DNA of 64,000 nucleotides, taken from contig CALYDD020000413.1 of the NCBI GenBank assembly GCA_944472135.2, positions 124,001 to 188,000 on the forward strand, given 5' to 3'. The position numbers and the translations under genes were made by a program. The DNA comes from Trichobilharzia regenti (Eukaryota; Platyhelminthes; Trematoda; Strigeidida; Schistosomatidae). Each line of letters begins with the position of its first letter. Within the stretch, counting starts at the first letter, position 1. Of this stretch, positions 23,813-34,430 are shown piece after piece. The notes under the pieces were generated by a model. That model was not told the origin of the DNA and made no database searches. It saw nothing but the letters and a program-made list of their open reading frames with translations.

Positions 23813-23990
23813 TATAACAAATTGGCGACGGGGTTTACCTTAATTCAGTACAGTTATAACAATTGGCGACGGGGTTTTACGTTAATTCAGTGCAGCTACA
23901 ACAATTGGCGACGTGGATTTACTTAATTCATCGCAGTTATAACAAGCAAACGACGACAGTTTTTATTCTGTTCAGCGCAACTATATAACA
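23813..23990 (+). repeat. Leader of tandem primer-site-like repeats
   Basis: Four degenerate repeats of about 42 bp. Three contain AACAATTGGCGACG followed by a GGGTTT- or GGATTT-like stretch and then AATTCA; the fourth keeps only the AACAA, CGACGACAG and TTCAGCGCAAC outline. The TTGGCGACG motif directly after an LTR is where the tRNA primer should anneal. The unit 2 copy (58,417-58,592) differs by a few small indels. Confidence 0.75.
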
Positions 23991-24022
23991 TTTTTGACTG
24001 TCTAAATTACAACCCAATTATA

Positions 24023-24691
24023 ATGTCTATCTCTCTGGACGATCTTCCGGTGACTGCAGTTGAGGTTGCCAGACACACACTGCGTGATCCAGTTTTACAG
24101 CAAGTATCAAAGTTCATCCGATTTGGCTGGCCTCCACATGTTCATTCAAATGTTTTAAAACAGTTTTACCAGCGATGCCAATCCCTATCCATCGTTAATG
24201 GATGCATAATGTTTGCTGATCGTGTTGTTGTTCCAGCTAATCTTCGTGACCATGTGCTTCGGCAGCTTCATATATCACATCCTGGTGTTGGGAGAATGAA
24301 GGCGATCGCTCGCAGTTATGTTTACTGGCCCAACATCGATGACCATATCGAAGACCTCGTTCGCAAGTGTAGTAAATGTGCTCAAGCATCAAAGTGTCCA
24401 CGCAAGACAGAACTATGTTCCTGGCCACGACCGGACAAACCATGGTCCCGTGTTCATGTTGACTTCGCTGGACCGTTCAATAGTATGCATTTCTTAATAT
24501 GTGTCGACGCGTTTTCCAAATGGCCAGAGATATTTCCTATGCATTCTGCCACATCAATTGCAACAGTGTCCCTCCTACGTCAACTATTACTGAACGTTTC
24601 GTCGACACCCTTAAGCGTGCTTATGCAAAAGCGAAGGGGGAGGGAACAACAGAAAAAATTTTGGATAAATTCTTGCTGCATTATCGTATGA
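24023..24691 (+). pseudogene. Integrase fragment: zinc-binding domain and start of catalytic core
   Basis: This 222-residue frame begins with the linker between RNase H and integrase (LPVTAVEVARHTLRDPVLQQ, then FGWP). The zinc-binding domain follows, with histidines 83 and 86 in QLHISHPG and cysteines 116 and 119 in KCSKC. Then comes the N-terminal half of the catalytic core, with aspartate 147 in VHVDFAGPF and aspartate 162 in CVDAFSKWPEI. The third acidic residue of the D,D-E triad is lost in an internal deletion near residue 185, after which the reading continues in another frame with ERFVDTLKRA (see next entry). Integrase joins element ends to target DNA; this one cannot be active. Confidence 0.88.
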
Positions 24692-24834
24692 ATGAAAAAG
24701 GACAGTTATGTGGCAGACACACAGATCACGCTCTATCCAGTACCACGCAAAGGTCAACTCGACAAAGAAGAGCTCCGAAACCTTTGCAAATAGATCCAAA
24801 AAGCAAGTCCTACACTCTTTACGGGGGGAGGTGA
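24499..24834 (+). pseudogene. Integrase C-terminal remnant
   Basis: In this frame, from about 24,565, the reading is TERFVDTLKRAYAKAKGEGTT, then LLHYR and a basic tail ending SYTLYGGR at the polypurine tract. ERFVDTFKRA is the helix after the catalytic glutamate in Gypsy-type integrases. The first third of the frame is out-of-phase sequence of the core and not real. The join between core and this tail marks a deletion of the catalytic glutamate region. Confidence 0.75.
24823..24831 (+). other. Polypurine tract
   Basis: GGGGGGAGG directly abuts the TG of the 3' LTR, the position where plus-strand DNA synthesis is primed in LTR retrotransposons. Confidence 0.85.
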
Positions 24835-25273
24835 TAGGATCCCACATATTTTGGTATTGACTGTTTAAACTTGCATATATGGTATGTTATCATTCTCACG
24901 CATTTTGGTAGTGACTGCTAATTTTGTATATTATCATTCTCACGCATTTTGGTAGTGACTGCTAATTTTGTATATATGGTATAATATCATTCCCACACAT
25001 TTTGTTACTGACTGTCAATGTCGCACATATGGCATATTATCATTTCTCACACACTTTGTTATTGGCTATTAAGGTCAATTATTTCAAATGCTGTTAGCTG
25101 TCCATATTGTTGTAAAATGTATAAATACCATGGCTTTCTTTATCGTTGTTGCACTTCAATACACAGTCACAGTCCAGCCTTTGTCTTTTGATATTTGCGT
25201 GCTTTGCTAAGTCGGAAGGTACGACGAGCAGATAGACAGATTAGTTCAGGCGCAGACAGAGCAAGATACAACA
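24832..25273 (+). repeat. 3' LTR (442 bp)
   Basis: Starts TGATAGG after the polypurine tract and ends CAACA before the ATATC target duplication, giving TG...CA ends. Its TATA box and tandem U3 blocks match the 5' LTR. Confidence 0.88.
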
Positions 25274-25278
25274 ATATC

Positions 25279-25838
25279 AAAGCTAGAATCGGAAAAGCAA
25301 GACAAGCTTTCATTACTCTCAAATCTGTGTGGAGGTCAACAGCACTCAGCATCAAAAATAAGATCCGGATTTTCAACTCTAATGTGAAGTCAGTGCTACT
25401 CACCATACGGATCAGAGACTTGGCGAGTCATAAAGAGCATCTCAAACAAACTCCAAACCTTCATTAACAGCTGTCTCCGCTCAATACTCAAGATCAGATG
25501 GCCAGAAAAGATTAGCAACAGGGATCTCTGGGAGCGAACCAATCAGGAACCGATTGTGAAACAAATAGGCAGAAAGAAATGGAGATGGATTGGCCATACG
25601 TTGAGGAAACCATCAAGTTACATCACTAGACAAGCCCTCGAATGGAACCCGAAAGGGGTGTGGCGAGTTGGTCGTCCAAGGGTGACTTGGAGGAGGTCAT
25701 GCGAAGAGGAGATGAAAGCATGTGGACAGACCTGGAGCAGGGTGAAAAAGTTGTCAGAAAACCGAAGGCAATGGAGGTGCTCAGCTGAAGCCCTATGTTC
25801 CTCTAGGAACTAAAGGATACAATAATAATAATAATAAG
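25279..25838 (+). pseudogene. RTE3, 3' part: tail domain and AAT tract
   Basis: Resumes the RTE reading with AAAGCTAGAATCGG after the LTR element. It covers the KARQAFITLKSVWRS block, a broken LLYGSETW (CAC inserted after CTACT near 25,400) and the WIGHTLRKP block (frame 25,556-25,813), ending in an AAT tract. The CAC insertion is shared with RTE5 only, while RTE1 and RTE4 have a single C there. Confidence 0.85.
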
Positions 25839-28800
25839 CCTGCTGTGATTAGTTGCTGAATAAGCGTTGAACATATTTTCTGACTGACAAAATTAGTGAC
25901 CTAGACATTGACGTAAATTAATGTCTACAATTGGCGAGCAACCTGATCTCACCACAAAATGAGTAGCACGAATATAGGCATTTCAAGTTTCAAGTTGCTA
26001 TTTGAATGTCATTATCTTTGGTGTAAATTACTCTGTGCCTACGCTTGGTTGGTCAGATACGTCCTTTGTTTGTTAGTCATCTATATTCCACGATACAATG
26101 TCATGGGCGTGTCACCATTCAGAGTTGAGGATATAGCTGTTAAAAAGAGGCCAGGAAATGAACTCTGTGATGATTTTCCAACCTAAGAGCGTCAACCTGA
26201 GAAGGGTTGTAGGCGTACTGCTCTACGTCCTACAATTCTTCAAGGGTAGTACGTCGAAGAGCAGTCCACCGTACTTGGTGTGTTATTTTGTAGATATGTT
26301 CATGTTGTATATATTGATTTGGTATCATCTCTTATCTATTTGTTGGTTAATCTTGTTCGTGTTCGGACATTTTTCCACTTGAATCTTCAACCTGAGAGGG
26401 GTTGTAGGCGTACTGGTGTAAGTCCTGAGATTCTTCACAGGAATTACATGGAGACGTGATTTTCGAGGTTATGTGTACAGTTTATATATATATATATGTG
26501 GTGTGTCATATCAATTGGTGTTTTTGGATTCACTGTGTTTACCTGTTGTTTTCGTACTTTGTTGCATTGTATAATTTTGTTGAAATTTTCGTCGCGCTTA
26601 CTTCTGAAGTTGTTTCGAGTCTTCTACATCTGTGAATGAATTGATTGATGTTAAAGACAGCAGATGGGTCGTATACGCCGGGGAGACTAGTGGTGAAAAT
26701 GACATACACACGTAGACAAGGATTATCTGTGGAATCAGTGATTGAGAATGAATGTTCCGATTTAGGCTGTGGTCCCACACGCCGGGTAGCGAGAGTGTAG
26801 ACGACTAGGGCTTGCATACGTCACTGTTACTAAGACTGAGGCACAATGAGTGACAAGGTAAGAAAAAGCTGTAAAATTCTTTCTCCATCGACGCTTTAGG
26901 AAGTCTTTATGAAATCGATGACTGTGAGATGAATTGCTGGAGAGCTTCCTTGATTTCGTAAAGACTCTCTACAGCGCTGATGGAGAAAGATTTTGACAGC
27001 TATTAAAACAATGTGGAGGGTGTCGTCATAACTTTTCACAAGTCTGATTCATTACTGGTGTGATGAGGACAAATACCGAGCAAATCCTAACCACCTGCTC
27101 ACTGGAGTAATTGAAGTGAGGGCAGGAGTTGATACAATGATGATATTCATGCCAACGGTTGAGGCAATGAGAGAAACAAGTTCATATTAATGGGAACTAA
27201 CTTCTAACAACCATCCTAAATTCACCTACCTAAACAGGAAATCATCGTTTCAAACGCAGTAGGCTAGGTTGATGATTACACACGGAGGATCCTGAAATCA
27301 GGAAACAGATCATTACTATGAAATATATATGAAAGTCTTCAGCAGTCAACTCATTGAAATGATATGGAAAGATTCTCAAAAATGGCGCTCTATACGATGC
27401 AGAGACATGTCGAATTCACTAACAATAAAAACCTCAGAACAAGATGCTACGACTCGACACTAAAAATCAGATATGAGGTCATGAAACTTAAGAAACAAGG
27501 AGATCTTCCAGAACAAAAGACTGGCGTAGAACACACCATCCGACAAAACTGCGGAGGGAAATAAATATTCACTTAGGATAGATAAAGAGATAGGGGGATA
27601 GAAACGGTACGTGGTATAGTCAAATAAGACGTAAACAGCGCCAGCGAACAATCAATGGGAATCCACATGTCAGATGTGTCTGATGGAGAAATGAGGCTGG
27701 ACGTGTGAAGAGAAAATGTGATTGTCAGTACTCGTGAACACAGGTCACCATGATAGGATCTATCCTGTCACATTCCATCTCTTCTGTAATGGGTAAACAC
27801 CACTCGGAACAAAAGGAATGAATACTAATAACATTGATTATCTCCCTCAAATTTTGACTCCAAATCACGTGATTTACTTCCAAATTTCATTTCATCAGGA
27901 AACATGGTTGGTGAATGGGACATCAAATACAAATGAGCACTGGAGAACTGTTTCATTCTAGTTTGTGACTTGAAACCTAGCCTAGAATGCCTTTCGTATT
28001 ACAGTTGCGTATTGTGGAGAGATCTCTGAAGAAGTAGAAGAAGAAGGATGAAATAATTCTTCGATGGTCACTGGTTTCGACAATTCTCCTACTGATGCTG
28101 TTCCACGATAAATTCTATCTAGGAATCATATGAAGAGAACTAGTCATTTTTAACCTTTCGTGTGAACCGAACTCACTGGAAGAGTTCATGGTGTTGAAAT
28201 GAATTATGCATCACGTTGGATTTTGCATACGTCTCAATAGGTACTCAATATCGATGAAATATCCTTCTGATGAATTCAGATCCCAGTAACAGCCAACTGA
28301 TATTAATATTTTTATTATTCTGCGTGTTAATTCTGTTATTTCCTTGGATGCATAGTCAGTGAAAGACTTAAACAGGAATGTGGGTTTCAGTGTGGAATGA
28401 ATAATGCGGTATGTTTAAATCAGTCAATCAATCGAAATGATCCTCAGAGAAGTCAAACTCAATACATGTCATGTCATTAAGAATGGAGTGAATATGATTT
28501 CCAAGTGAGTCACTCCTCAGAACTAATGAAAGTGGCTTTCTTCCATAACTCACATTAATATATATGTAAAACCTGTGCACTGTGGTAGCAAGTAATTCCA
28601 CTGCGTGATACATCTAATAAACAAACTGATATGCTATTGCATTTCCTACCTTCTTCTGCAATATCACACCAATCAATGAGCATAAAATGCATGAACAGTT
28701 GTAATTGGTGAGTGAGGACACTGTAGACAAAACTATAGTACATAACGTGATTTACGAATGATCATATTTGAATAATATGCTTGGTCGCCTAATTCACCTA

Positions 28801-30098
28801 TATAAGTAGTATAGTGCGTGTGCGCATGCGAAACAGTCAGATCGGTATATATTGCAGTTATGAAAGTGAAATGCAAGATTTTGTGAGAGCCTTCTTCTAA
28901 GAATGACGAATATCATGTTGTAATTGTATTTTCTCGTGATTTGGTATCATTTTTGCAAAATGAAGATTTGTGGTATGGTAGTTGGTTTTATTACAGGTAA
29001 TCACTGCTTTCTTCGTTAATCAGATAGCATATAAGTAGTACACTTTTTGCAAGCCGCCATGCAATTACGTTCATGGTGGCTAACAAATAACAAAATAGAT
29101 GATTCGGTGAATTTCTACTTGCCTACGATCAGATTGATAGTCTCACTTTGTACAAACCAATAACAATGTATTGACTTGAAACGTTTATCATCATCATCAC
29201 CAATAATAGAATTCATTCATTGCTTACCTCCTCGAGTGGAACACTGATCTACGTTGGAACATACCCTTTCCACACGATTGACTTCCTGCAATTCCGTCCG
29301 GCTCCACTACTCAACGTGAGCATTTGGTTCATCTTCACATTATATTTTCCATTTTGACATCATACCAAACCCATGTTTGTCGCTGATCGCTCAGGCTGCA
29401 TTCGAGGGGTTGAACAGTGTGTGGTGTCACTAGATGATATCCACTGTGTATATCACGTCAACATTCATTTCCTACTGAATATTCGTTAGTGGGACCATAG
29501 GTTGTTGTCTGGCTCTATTTCATATCTTTACCTCCCACCACCTCAACTGATGCGGTTTTAGTCGTTAGCAGTTGTTTTACCCTTAAGGGATGGAGTTGCT
29601 AGCTTCATTTCCAACCTTCCATTTTCACCGGTCTTATTACTGGCTTAGAGAGGTAAAAGAGTGCATGAACCGAGGATTGAACTCCAGAACACACCCGTAG
29701 TTGACGAGCATTCTAGCACTCCGTCGCTTGTTATAAAAGTGAGTGATATCAACAGTAGCCTAATCGAGAAAACCAGAATAAGAATTGACAATAGTTGATT
29801 ATAGGGAATAAAAGTTTGTTTATTTCAATTGTCATATCTGGCTACCGTCTTGAAAAAACCATTTGTACAGAAGAATGCGATTAGTGGCACTACTAATGAA
29901 CCACCGGCAGACAAATCTACCACTGAACACTGAAACTCTGATGAGTGCCGGCGTATCGTAAGCCACTAGGCTACTGAAACGAAGGGTACCAAGGAGACCA
30001 GATAAAATCAATCCGAAAAAAATGAACTGGAATAGTGGACCTCTGCATGAATGCTGACCTCACTTTTTTACAAATTGTGTCTGTGTGTGAAGTTACCT
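25839..30098 (+). repeat. Spacer C, copy 3 (truncated)
   Basis: Matches spacer C1 up to AGTTACCT at 30,098, equivalent to about 12,235 in C1, then switches to module D. It therefore lacks the tRNA-like pair and the last 1.3 kb of the spacer. It contains the fold-back at 26,867-27,001 and the TATA-like block at 28,798-28,830. Small deletions near 29,022-29,040 remove the short ORF seen in the other copies, which supports the view that those ORFs are not genes. Confidence 0.87.
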
Positions 30099-30134
30099 TT
30101 TCCGACTACCAGAGTCGGAATGCAAACGCCTACT

Positions 30135-30200
30135 GTTATTTATTGTAAAATAACAATCCATTGTAAAATTTTATTTTCATGTCTGTCTTACTCAATCTCA
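30135..30200 (-). repeat. Short dispersed repeat shared with module A
   Basis: Inverted match to about 2,684-2,748, including TTATTGTAAAATAACAATCC and TGTCTGTCTTACTC blocks, with several substitutions. It sits directly after the C3 breakpoint and may be a remnant of the sequence involved in the junction. Confidence 0.6.
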
Positions 30201-30256
30201 CTCCGCAGTGAGGGGACTTTAGACCCAGTCACATCATCCGTCGTTGATCATCATCA

Positions 30257-30772
30257 AGTTTGAGCCGTTTGTTTATTAAGTTGGCTGAAATCAGTCAGTC
30301 AATCGAAATGATATTCAGAGAAATCAAACTCAATACATATCATGACATTGACAATGGAGGGAGTGTGATTCACAAGGGAGTCACTCCTGAGAACTAATGA
30401 AAGTGCCTTTCTTCCACAACTCACATTAATATACGTGTGAAACTTGAGCACTGTGGTAGCAAGTAATTCCATATTAGTTTGTTTATTAGATGTATTACAC
30501 AGTGATACGTCTAATAAACAAACTACATTCTGGTGCATGATCACACCAATCAATGAGCATAAAATGCATTAAACTGTTGTAACTGGTGAAAGAGGACATT
30601 GTAACAAATCTTGAGTGCATAATGTGATTAACGAATGATGACATTTGAATAATATGCTTGGCCGCTTAATTCATTTACATAAGTAGGATAGTGCGTGTGC
30701 GTATGCGATACAGTCTCAGCGGCATATATTGCAGCGAAAAAGGTGAAATACAAGATTTTTCTACGAGATTCT
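30257..30772 (+). repeat. Diverged spacer C fragment
   Basis: Matches C1 from about 10,550 to 11,010 with many substitutions (AATCGAAATGAT, CACTCCT, ATTTGAATAATATGCTTGG landmarks). It ends at the left end of the large inverted repeat. It contains a 21-bp perfect-looking hairpin with two mismatches at 30,475-30,525 (arms 30,475-30,495 and 30,505-30,525), of which spacer C has only the right arm. Confidence 0.75.
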
Positions 30773-31368
30773 TATATTCCATGGTCATTTATAAATACAA
30801 GATCGAAGGAATTATCCAGTCTGGTGGAAAAGTTGACGGCATTTTCATGATCTAGCACTGTGAGAAAGCTGTAGTCACATGAATTAAAATCACCTGTGAC
30901 TATGGACAACGAGTTTCCAAAAGAGGAGGCAGCGAAAACAGTGAATTCATCAGCAAACATAGACAATTCTGAAGTGCAACAGCAAGGTGTGACATAAATG
31001 TTTGTGATATAAATGAATTTGTATTTAGATAGGTGTTTACGTTGACATTTGAAAGTTATACAGTCAATATAATCATTTGAGAATTTAAAACAGACGTTGT
31101 TGACAACAGACCACTGAGAATTGATAAAAGTAGCAACACCACCACCTCGCTTCTTCCTTGAACTACTTCGGTCTTGTCTGTACATATTGAAACCATTCAG
31201 TAAGATTAAATTGTCTTCATATGAATCGTGCAGCCAAGTTTCTTGAAGCGTTATTACACTTGTATTACGATAAATGTTTGAACACATTAGAGCATCCAAG
31301 TAATTAATCTTGATCGATGATGACCTGCAATTTGTGCTCATAATCACAGGAACAGTCATCTGATGCAT
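30772..31368 (-). pseudogene. CR1/Jockey-type endonuclease, truncated copy in left arm
   Basis: A 198-residue minus-strand frame. It contains VITLQETWL (catalytic glutamate), KKRGGGVATFI, SIVTGDFNSC (GDFN motif) and DLVFIND, in the order of the AP-type endonuclease of CR1/Jockey-clade retrotransposons. It stops at the arm boundary just before the SDH motif that the right-arm copy retains, so it is a truncated duplicate. The N-terminal residues MHQMTVPVIMS read through sequence that in the right arm is split off by the Penelope insertion. Confidence 0.8.
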
Positions 31369-32069
31369 TGGAGTACACTTTAAGGATCTTTGCCACCCAC
31401 CATAATGAGAAATTTCAATCTGATATCATTTTGACTAATAAACATCCTTCTTGTTAGCACTTTATCCCCTAACCACCGAAACACACAGATTGACCAGACA
31501 GAAATAGTAAACAGTCGACGTCGACACATAGGCTATCGAAACGGGCAGCTCAACGACACCTGGGGAATCAAATGACGTGATTTGATTAGTAATGACTTCT
31601 CGTGGAATTCATAATGTGAGTCTCAATCGCTTTTGAGCTCTAAAACAGAATGTACCTGTTAGTGCGCTGGCGGCACAGCGTCTATGATTCTCGCCGATCA
31701 TGAATACGGTCTGGGGTTCGACGCAACGCACACTTTATATCTATGGTCGTTCTGCGAAATTCGGTCTACCGATATGATATTCTGCAAATTCCACACTTGT
31801 ACCAAATATACGGTGTGGCGTCAAGCTGTAATCAAACAGATAAAAGTCACAATTCACTTGTTCTTAACTTCAAATTAGATTTCAGCTATAAACACCATTA
31901 TTCACAGAACCATTGAGAACCAAGGATTATTAGAGGCTATTTCGTCCCGCTTCAAGGTTTTACAGCAGCACACCCTTCGAATTCACGAGAAATCGTAGGC
32001 GGTTATTGTGGTTGTGACTTCGCTGAAGAATTATGATAGGAAGCCGGGCTCGTTGTATTTGATCATGTA
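31369..32069 (+). other. Arm sequence without recognised gene
   Basis: Contains a 64-codon frame at 31,684-31,878 that also appears on the minus strand at 37,887-38,081 because of the inverted repeat. It has no known motif. Its preservation in both arms reflects recent duplication and is not evidence of selection. Confidence 0.5.
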
Positions 32070-32205
32070 CTGAGGAGGCTGCCTACTATCACGACCGATA
32101 TTCCTGATTGTAGTGGACTGGATTATGTGAGAAATTGTGAATGAGACCAAGAAGACAGGCATACATTGGACCAATGAGAATACGCGAGATGATTTGAACT
32201 TCAGC
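32070..32205 (+). pseudogene. Decayed RTE fragment around motif B
   Basis: GGCTGCCTACTATCACGACC, ATATTCCTGATTGTAGTGGA and ACAGGCATACATTGGACCAA follow the order of the RTE at 15,003-15,120 (GCLLSPMIFLIAIDWIM and GTGIKWT), but the frame is broken. Its mirror lies at about 37,560-37,695. It is older than the array copies. Confidence 0.55.
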
Positions 32206-32436
32206 TACATCAGCCATCGTGGATCATCATCAGCTTTGAACCCTGTGTTTATTAAGTTGGCCGAAATGACGATACTTGAATAATATGCTTGGTCGCTTAA
32301 TTCATTTATATAAGTAGGATAGTGCGTGTGCGTATGCGATACAGTCTCATCGGCATATATTGCAGCGAAAAAGGTGAAATACAAGATTTTGTGATAGTAT
32401 TCTTCTCAAAATGACGAAGTTCATGTTGTAATCCTA

Positions 32437-32827
32437 CATTCTCGCAATTTTGTATCATTTTTGCAAATTGGTTATTTGTGGTGTGGTAGTTGGTTTTACT
32501 ACAGATAATGACTGCTTCCTCCGCTGCACATACTTCGATAGTTTTCTTTCTTCCATTTTTTGCAAGCCGTCATGCAATTATGTTCATGGTGGCTCAAAAT
32601 TAAAACAAAAACGATTTTTCCATGATTTTCTACTTCCCTACAGTGAGATAGACAATCTCATTTTGTACAACTTGCTGAAAACATGGCGTCAACTAGCTAC
32701 ATTATTGTGACATTAAACAAACTTGGTCCTCTGGTATATGCCCTCGTGGAGAGAGATAACGGGACACGGAGTAACCACTCCAAATATATAAATAAGTTCT
32801 ATCAAGGTAAAGTGAAGCCTAACTCTC
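32437..32827 (+). repeat. Diverged spacer C fragment with loose mirror
   Basis: Resembles C1 from about 11,080 to 11,310 (TTTTTGCAAGCC, CATGCAATTA, TTCATGGTGGCT landmarks). A looser reverse-complement partner lies at 37,010-37,328, including a GGGACACGGAGTAACCACTCC block. The inverted symmetry thus continues inward from the near-perfect arms at lower identity. Confidence 0.65.
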
Positions 32828-34149
32828 CATAACAATCAAAAATGCAACACACAAGCTGGATGGAATGCATAAACCTATGCTAACAACATACTTCCAACTC
32901 AACGGCCAAATATATGAACAAGTCAAAGGAACACCTATGGGATCGCCAATATCAGGTTTGATTGCAGAAGCAGTGATGCAAAGACTCGAAAACATAATTC
33001 TACCAAAGATCAAACCCAAGATTTGATACGCTACGTCGACGACACATTTGTAATAATCAAAAGAAACGAGTTAGATAAAACTCACAACTTAATAAACAAC
33101 GTCTTCAACGACATCAAATTCATAAGAGAAGAGGAATCCGAGAACAAAATACCATTTTTGGACGTCTTAGTTAAGCAAACAACCACAGGGGAATTAGAAA
33201 CTCAAGTTTATAGGAAATCAACTCACACAGACCAAATACTGAATTACAACAGCAACAACCCAATAACACACAAAAGGAATTGCATACAAACACTATTCGA
33301 GAGAGCAAGGACTCACTGCAGCACTCCCACCTTAAGGAAAATTGAAGAAAAGTATCTCATGGACGTCTTCCAAAAAAAGAATGGATACCCACGGGATTTC
33401 ATCAAGAGACATATACCCCCAAACCAACCTACCAAAGCAAAAGCCACCAAGGAAAGCACAAAGAAAGTCGCCTTACCATATATAAAGGATATCTCAGAAA
33501 TCACTACAAGACTCTTCAAACCTTTAGGAATCGACGTCGTACACAAACCAACAAAGTCGCTGCACTCAATTCTATGTCAACCAAAAGACTCAACAGCGAA
33601 AGAAGACAAAACCAACATCATCTACGAAATAAATTGTAACAACTGCGAAAAACACTACATTGGCCAGAGTGGACGTCCCCTCCGTCTTCGTATCCACGAA
33701 AATAAGCTAGCTGTCAAAAGACAGGATATCCACTCCCTCATATCACTACACACAGAAAACCACGGACATCAATTCGACTGGGACAACGTTCAAATATTAG
33801 ACATAGGAAATAACAAGAATGCTAGAGAATTTTTAGAAGCTTGGCATTCCAGTGAATCATCAATCAATAGACACATAGAAATAGACAAAATTTACCAACC
33901 GATAAGAAAGAAACTTCACACACAAAGGGTCAAAGTTCAAGTCAAAGAAACAACCGGTTCCAATACAAGTAACCTAGAAGGTGTGAAAACACACATAAAC
34001 AACCAATCACGTCCAAGGTCACCAGGGGAGATGATTAATAAACTAGTGGAGAAATCTAAAAGCTCACTTCAAATTGAAGTATGCGCTGAAGATGTCACCC
34101 AGTAGGGCGATGAAAGCTTCGCAAATTAACCATCCAGCTCAGAGAACAC
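32828..34149 (+). pseudogene. Penelope-like element 1, 5'-truncated
   Basis: The coding part begins in the reverse transcriptase with YFQLNGQIYEQVKGTPMGSP and GLIAEAVMQRLE up to 33,022. A 1-bp deletion there shifts the frame, and the reading continues at 33,023-34,105 (360 residues) with IRYVDDTFV (catalytic YVDD). The RT thumb and linker follow, then a GIY-YIG endonuclease with tyrosine 201 in IIYEINCNNC and tyrosine 212 in HYIGQSGRPLRLRIHEN. Penelope-like elements combine exactly these two domains. RT fingers are missing. The 3' end carries the GAAGATGTCACCC and CAGCTCAGAGAAC tail also seen at 3,826-4,133. The element sits in the spacer of the large inverted repeat. Confidence 0.85.
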
Positions 34150-34430
34150 AACCACATCAAAAGGTTTATTTATTGATGATGAGGACTTTGATGGAAGTGT
34201 GAATGTACTACCTGTCATTTGACCGAGATTGTGTACACGCACACGAAAATCTCCTGGTCTGAATGGATCATCGGTTCACTTTGAGGTGAACTGCATGCAC
34301 AAACTTGATAGTTTTTGTCGAACTACTGAACCAACTGGTATTTACCTATCTTGAAAGTACTTGTGTAATGACAGAACACAAGAGCCAGGCAACATATCAT
34401 TAATTGCATCATCGAAATCTCCAACAGTGC
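34150..34430 (+). other. No gene recognised
   Basis: AT-rich sequence between the Penelope tail and a diverged spacer fragment. No motif or repeat that I can support. Confidence 0.5.

Larger units (their letters stand above)
23348..25273 (+). mobile_element. Internally deleted Ty3/Gypsy-type LTR retrotransposon, copy 1
   Basis: A 1,926-bp insertion in RTE3. It has matching LTRs starting TGATAGG at 23,348 and 24,832, a polypurine tract directly before the 3' LTR, and 5-bp direct repeats ATATC at 23,343-23,347 and 25,274-25,278. Removing it restores the RTE sequence GAGGATATCAAAGC seen in RTE1, RTE2 and RTE4. The interior of about 1 kb keeps only part of integrase; gag, protease, reverse transcriptase and RNase H are missing, so it depends on a complete relative. 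The two LTRs look identical over their first 429 bp, which implies a young insertion. Confidence 0.92.
30773..32436 (+). repeat. Large inverted repeat, left arm
   Basis: Reverse complement of 37,329-38,463 joined to 40,385-40,912. Paired coordinates add to 69,765 over most of the arm (for example 31,684 with 38,081, and 32,436 with 37,329), shifting by one after a 1-bp indel near 31,494. Only a handful of substitutions separate the arms. The arm carries a truncated CR1-type endonuclease at its outer end and a decayed RTE piece near its inner end. Confidence 0.92.

Noticed and set aside
31684..31878. A 64-codon frame present on both strands (31,684-31,878 and 37,887-38,081)
   Set aside because: The pair is explained by the large inverted repeat. 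The peptide has no recognisable family, and double occurrence is not independent evidence.
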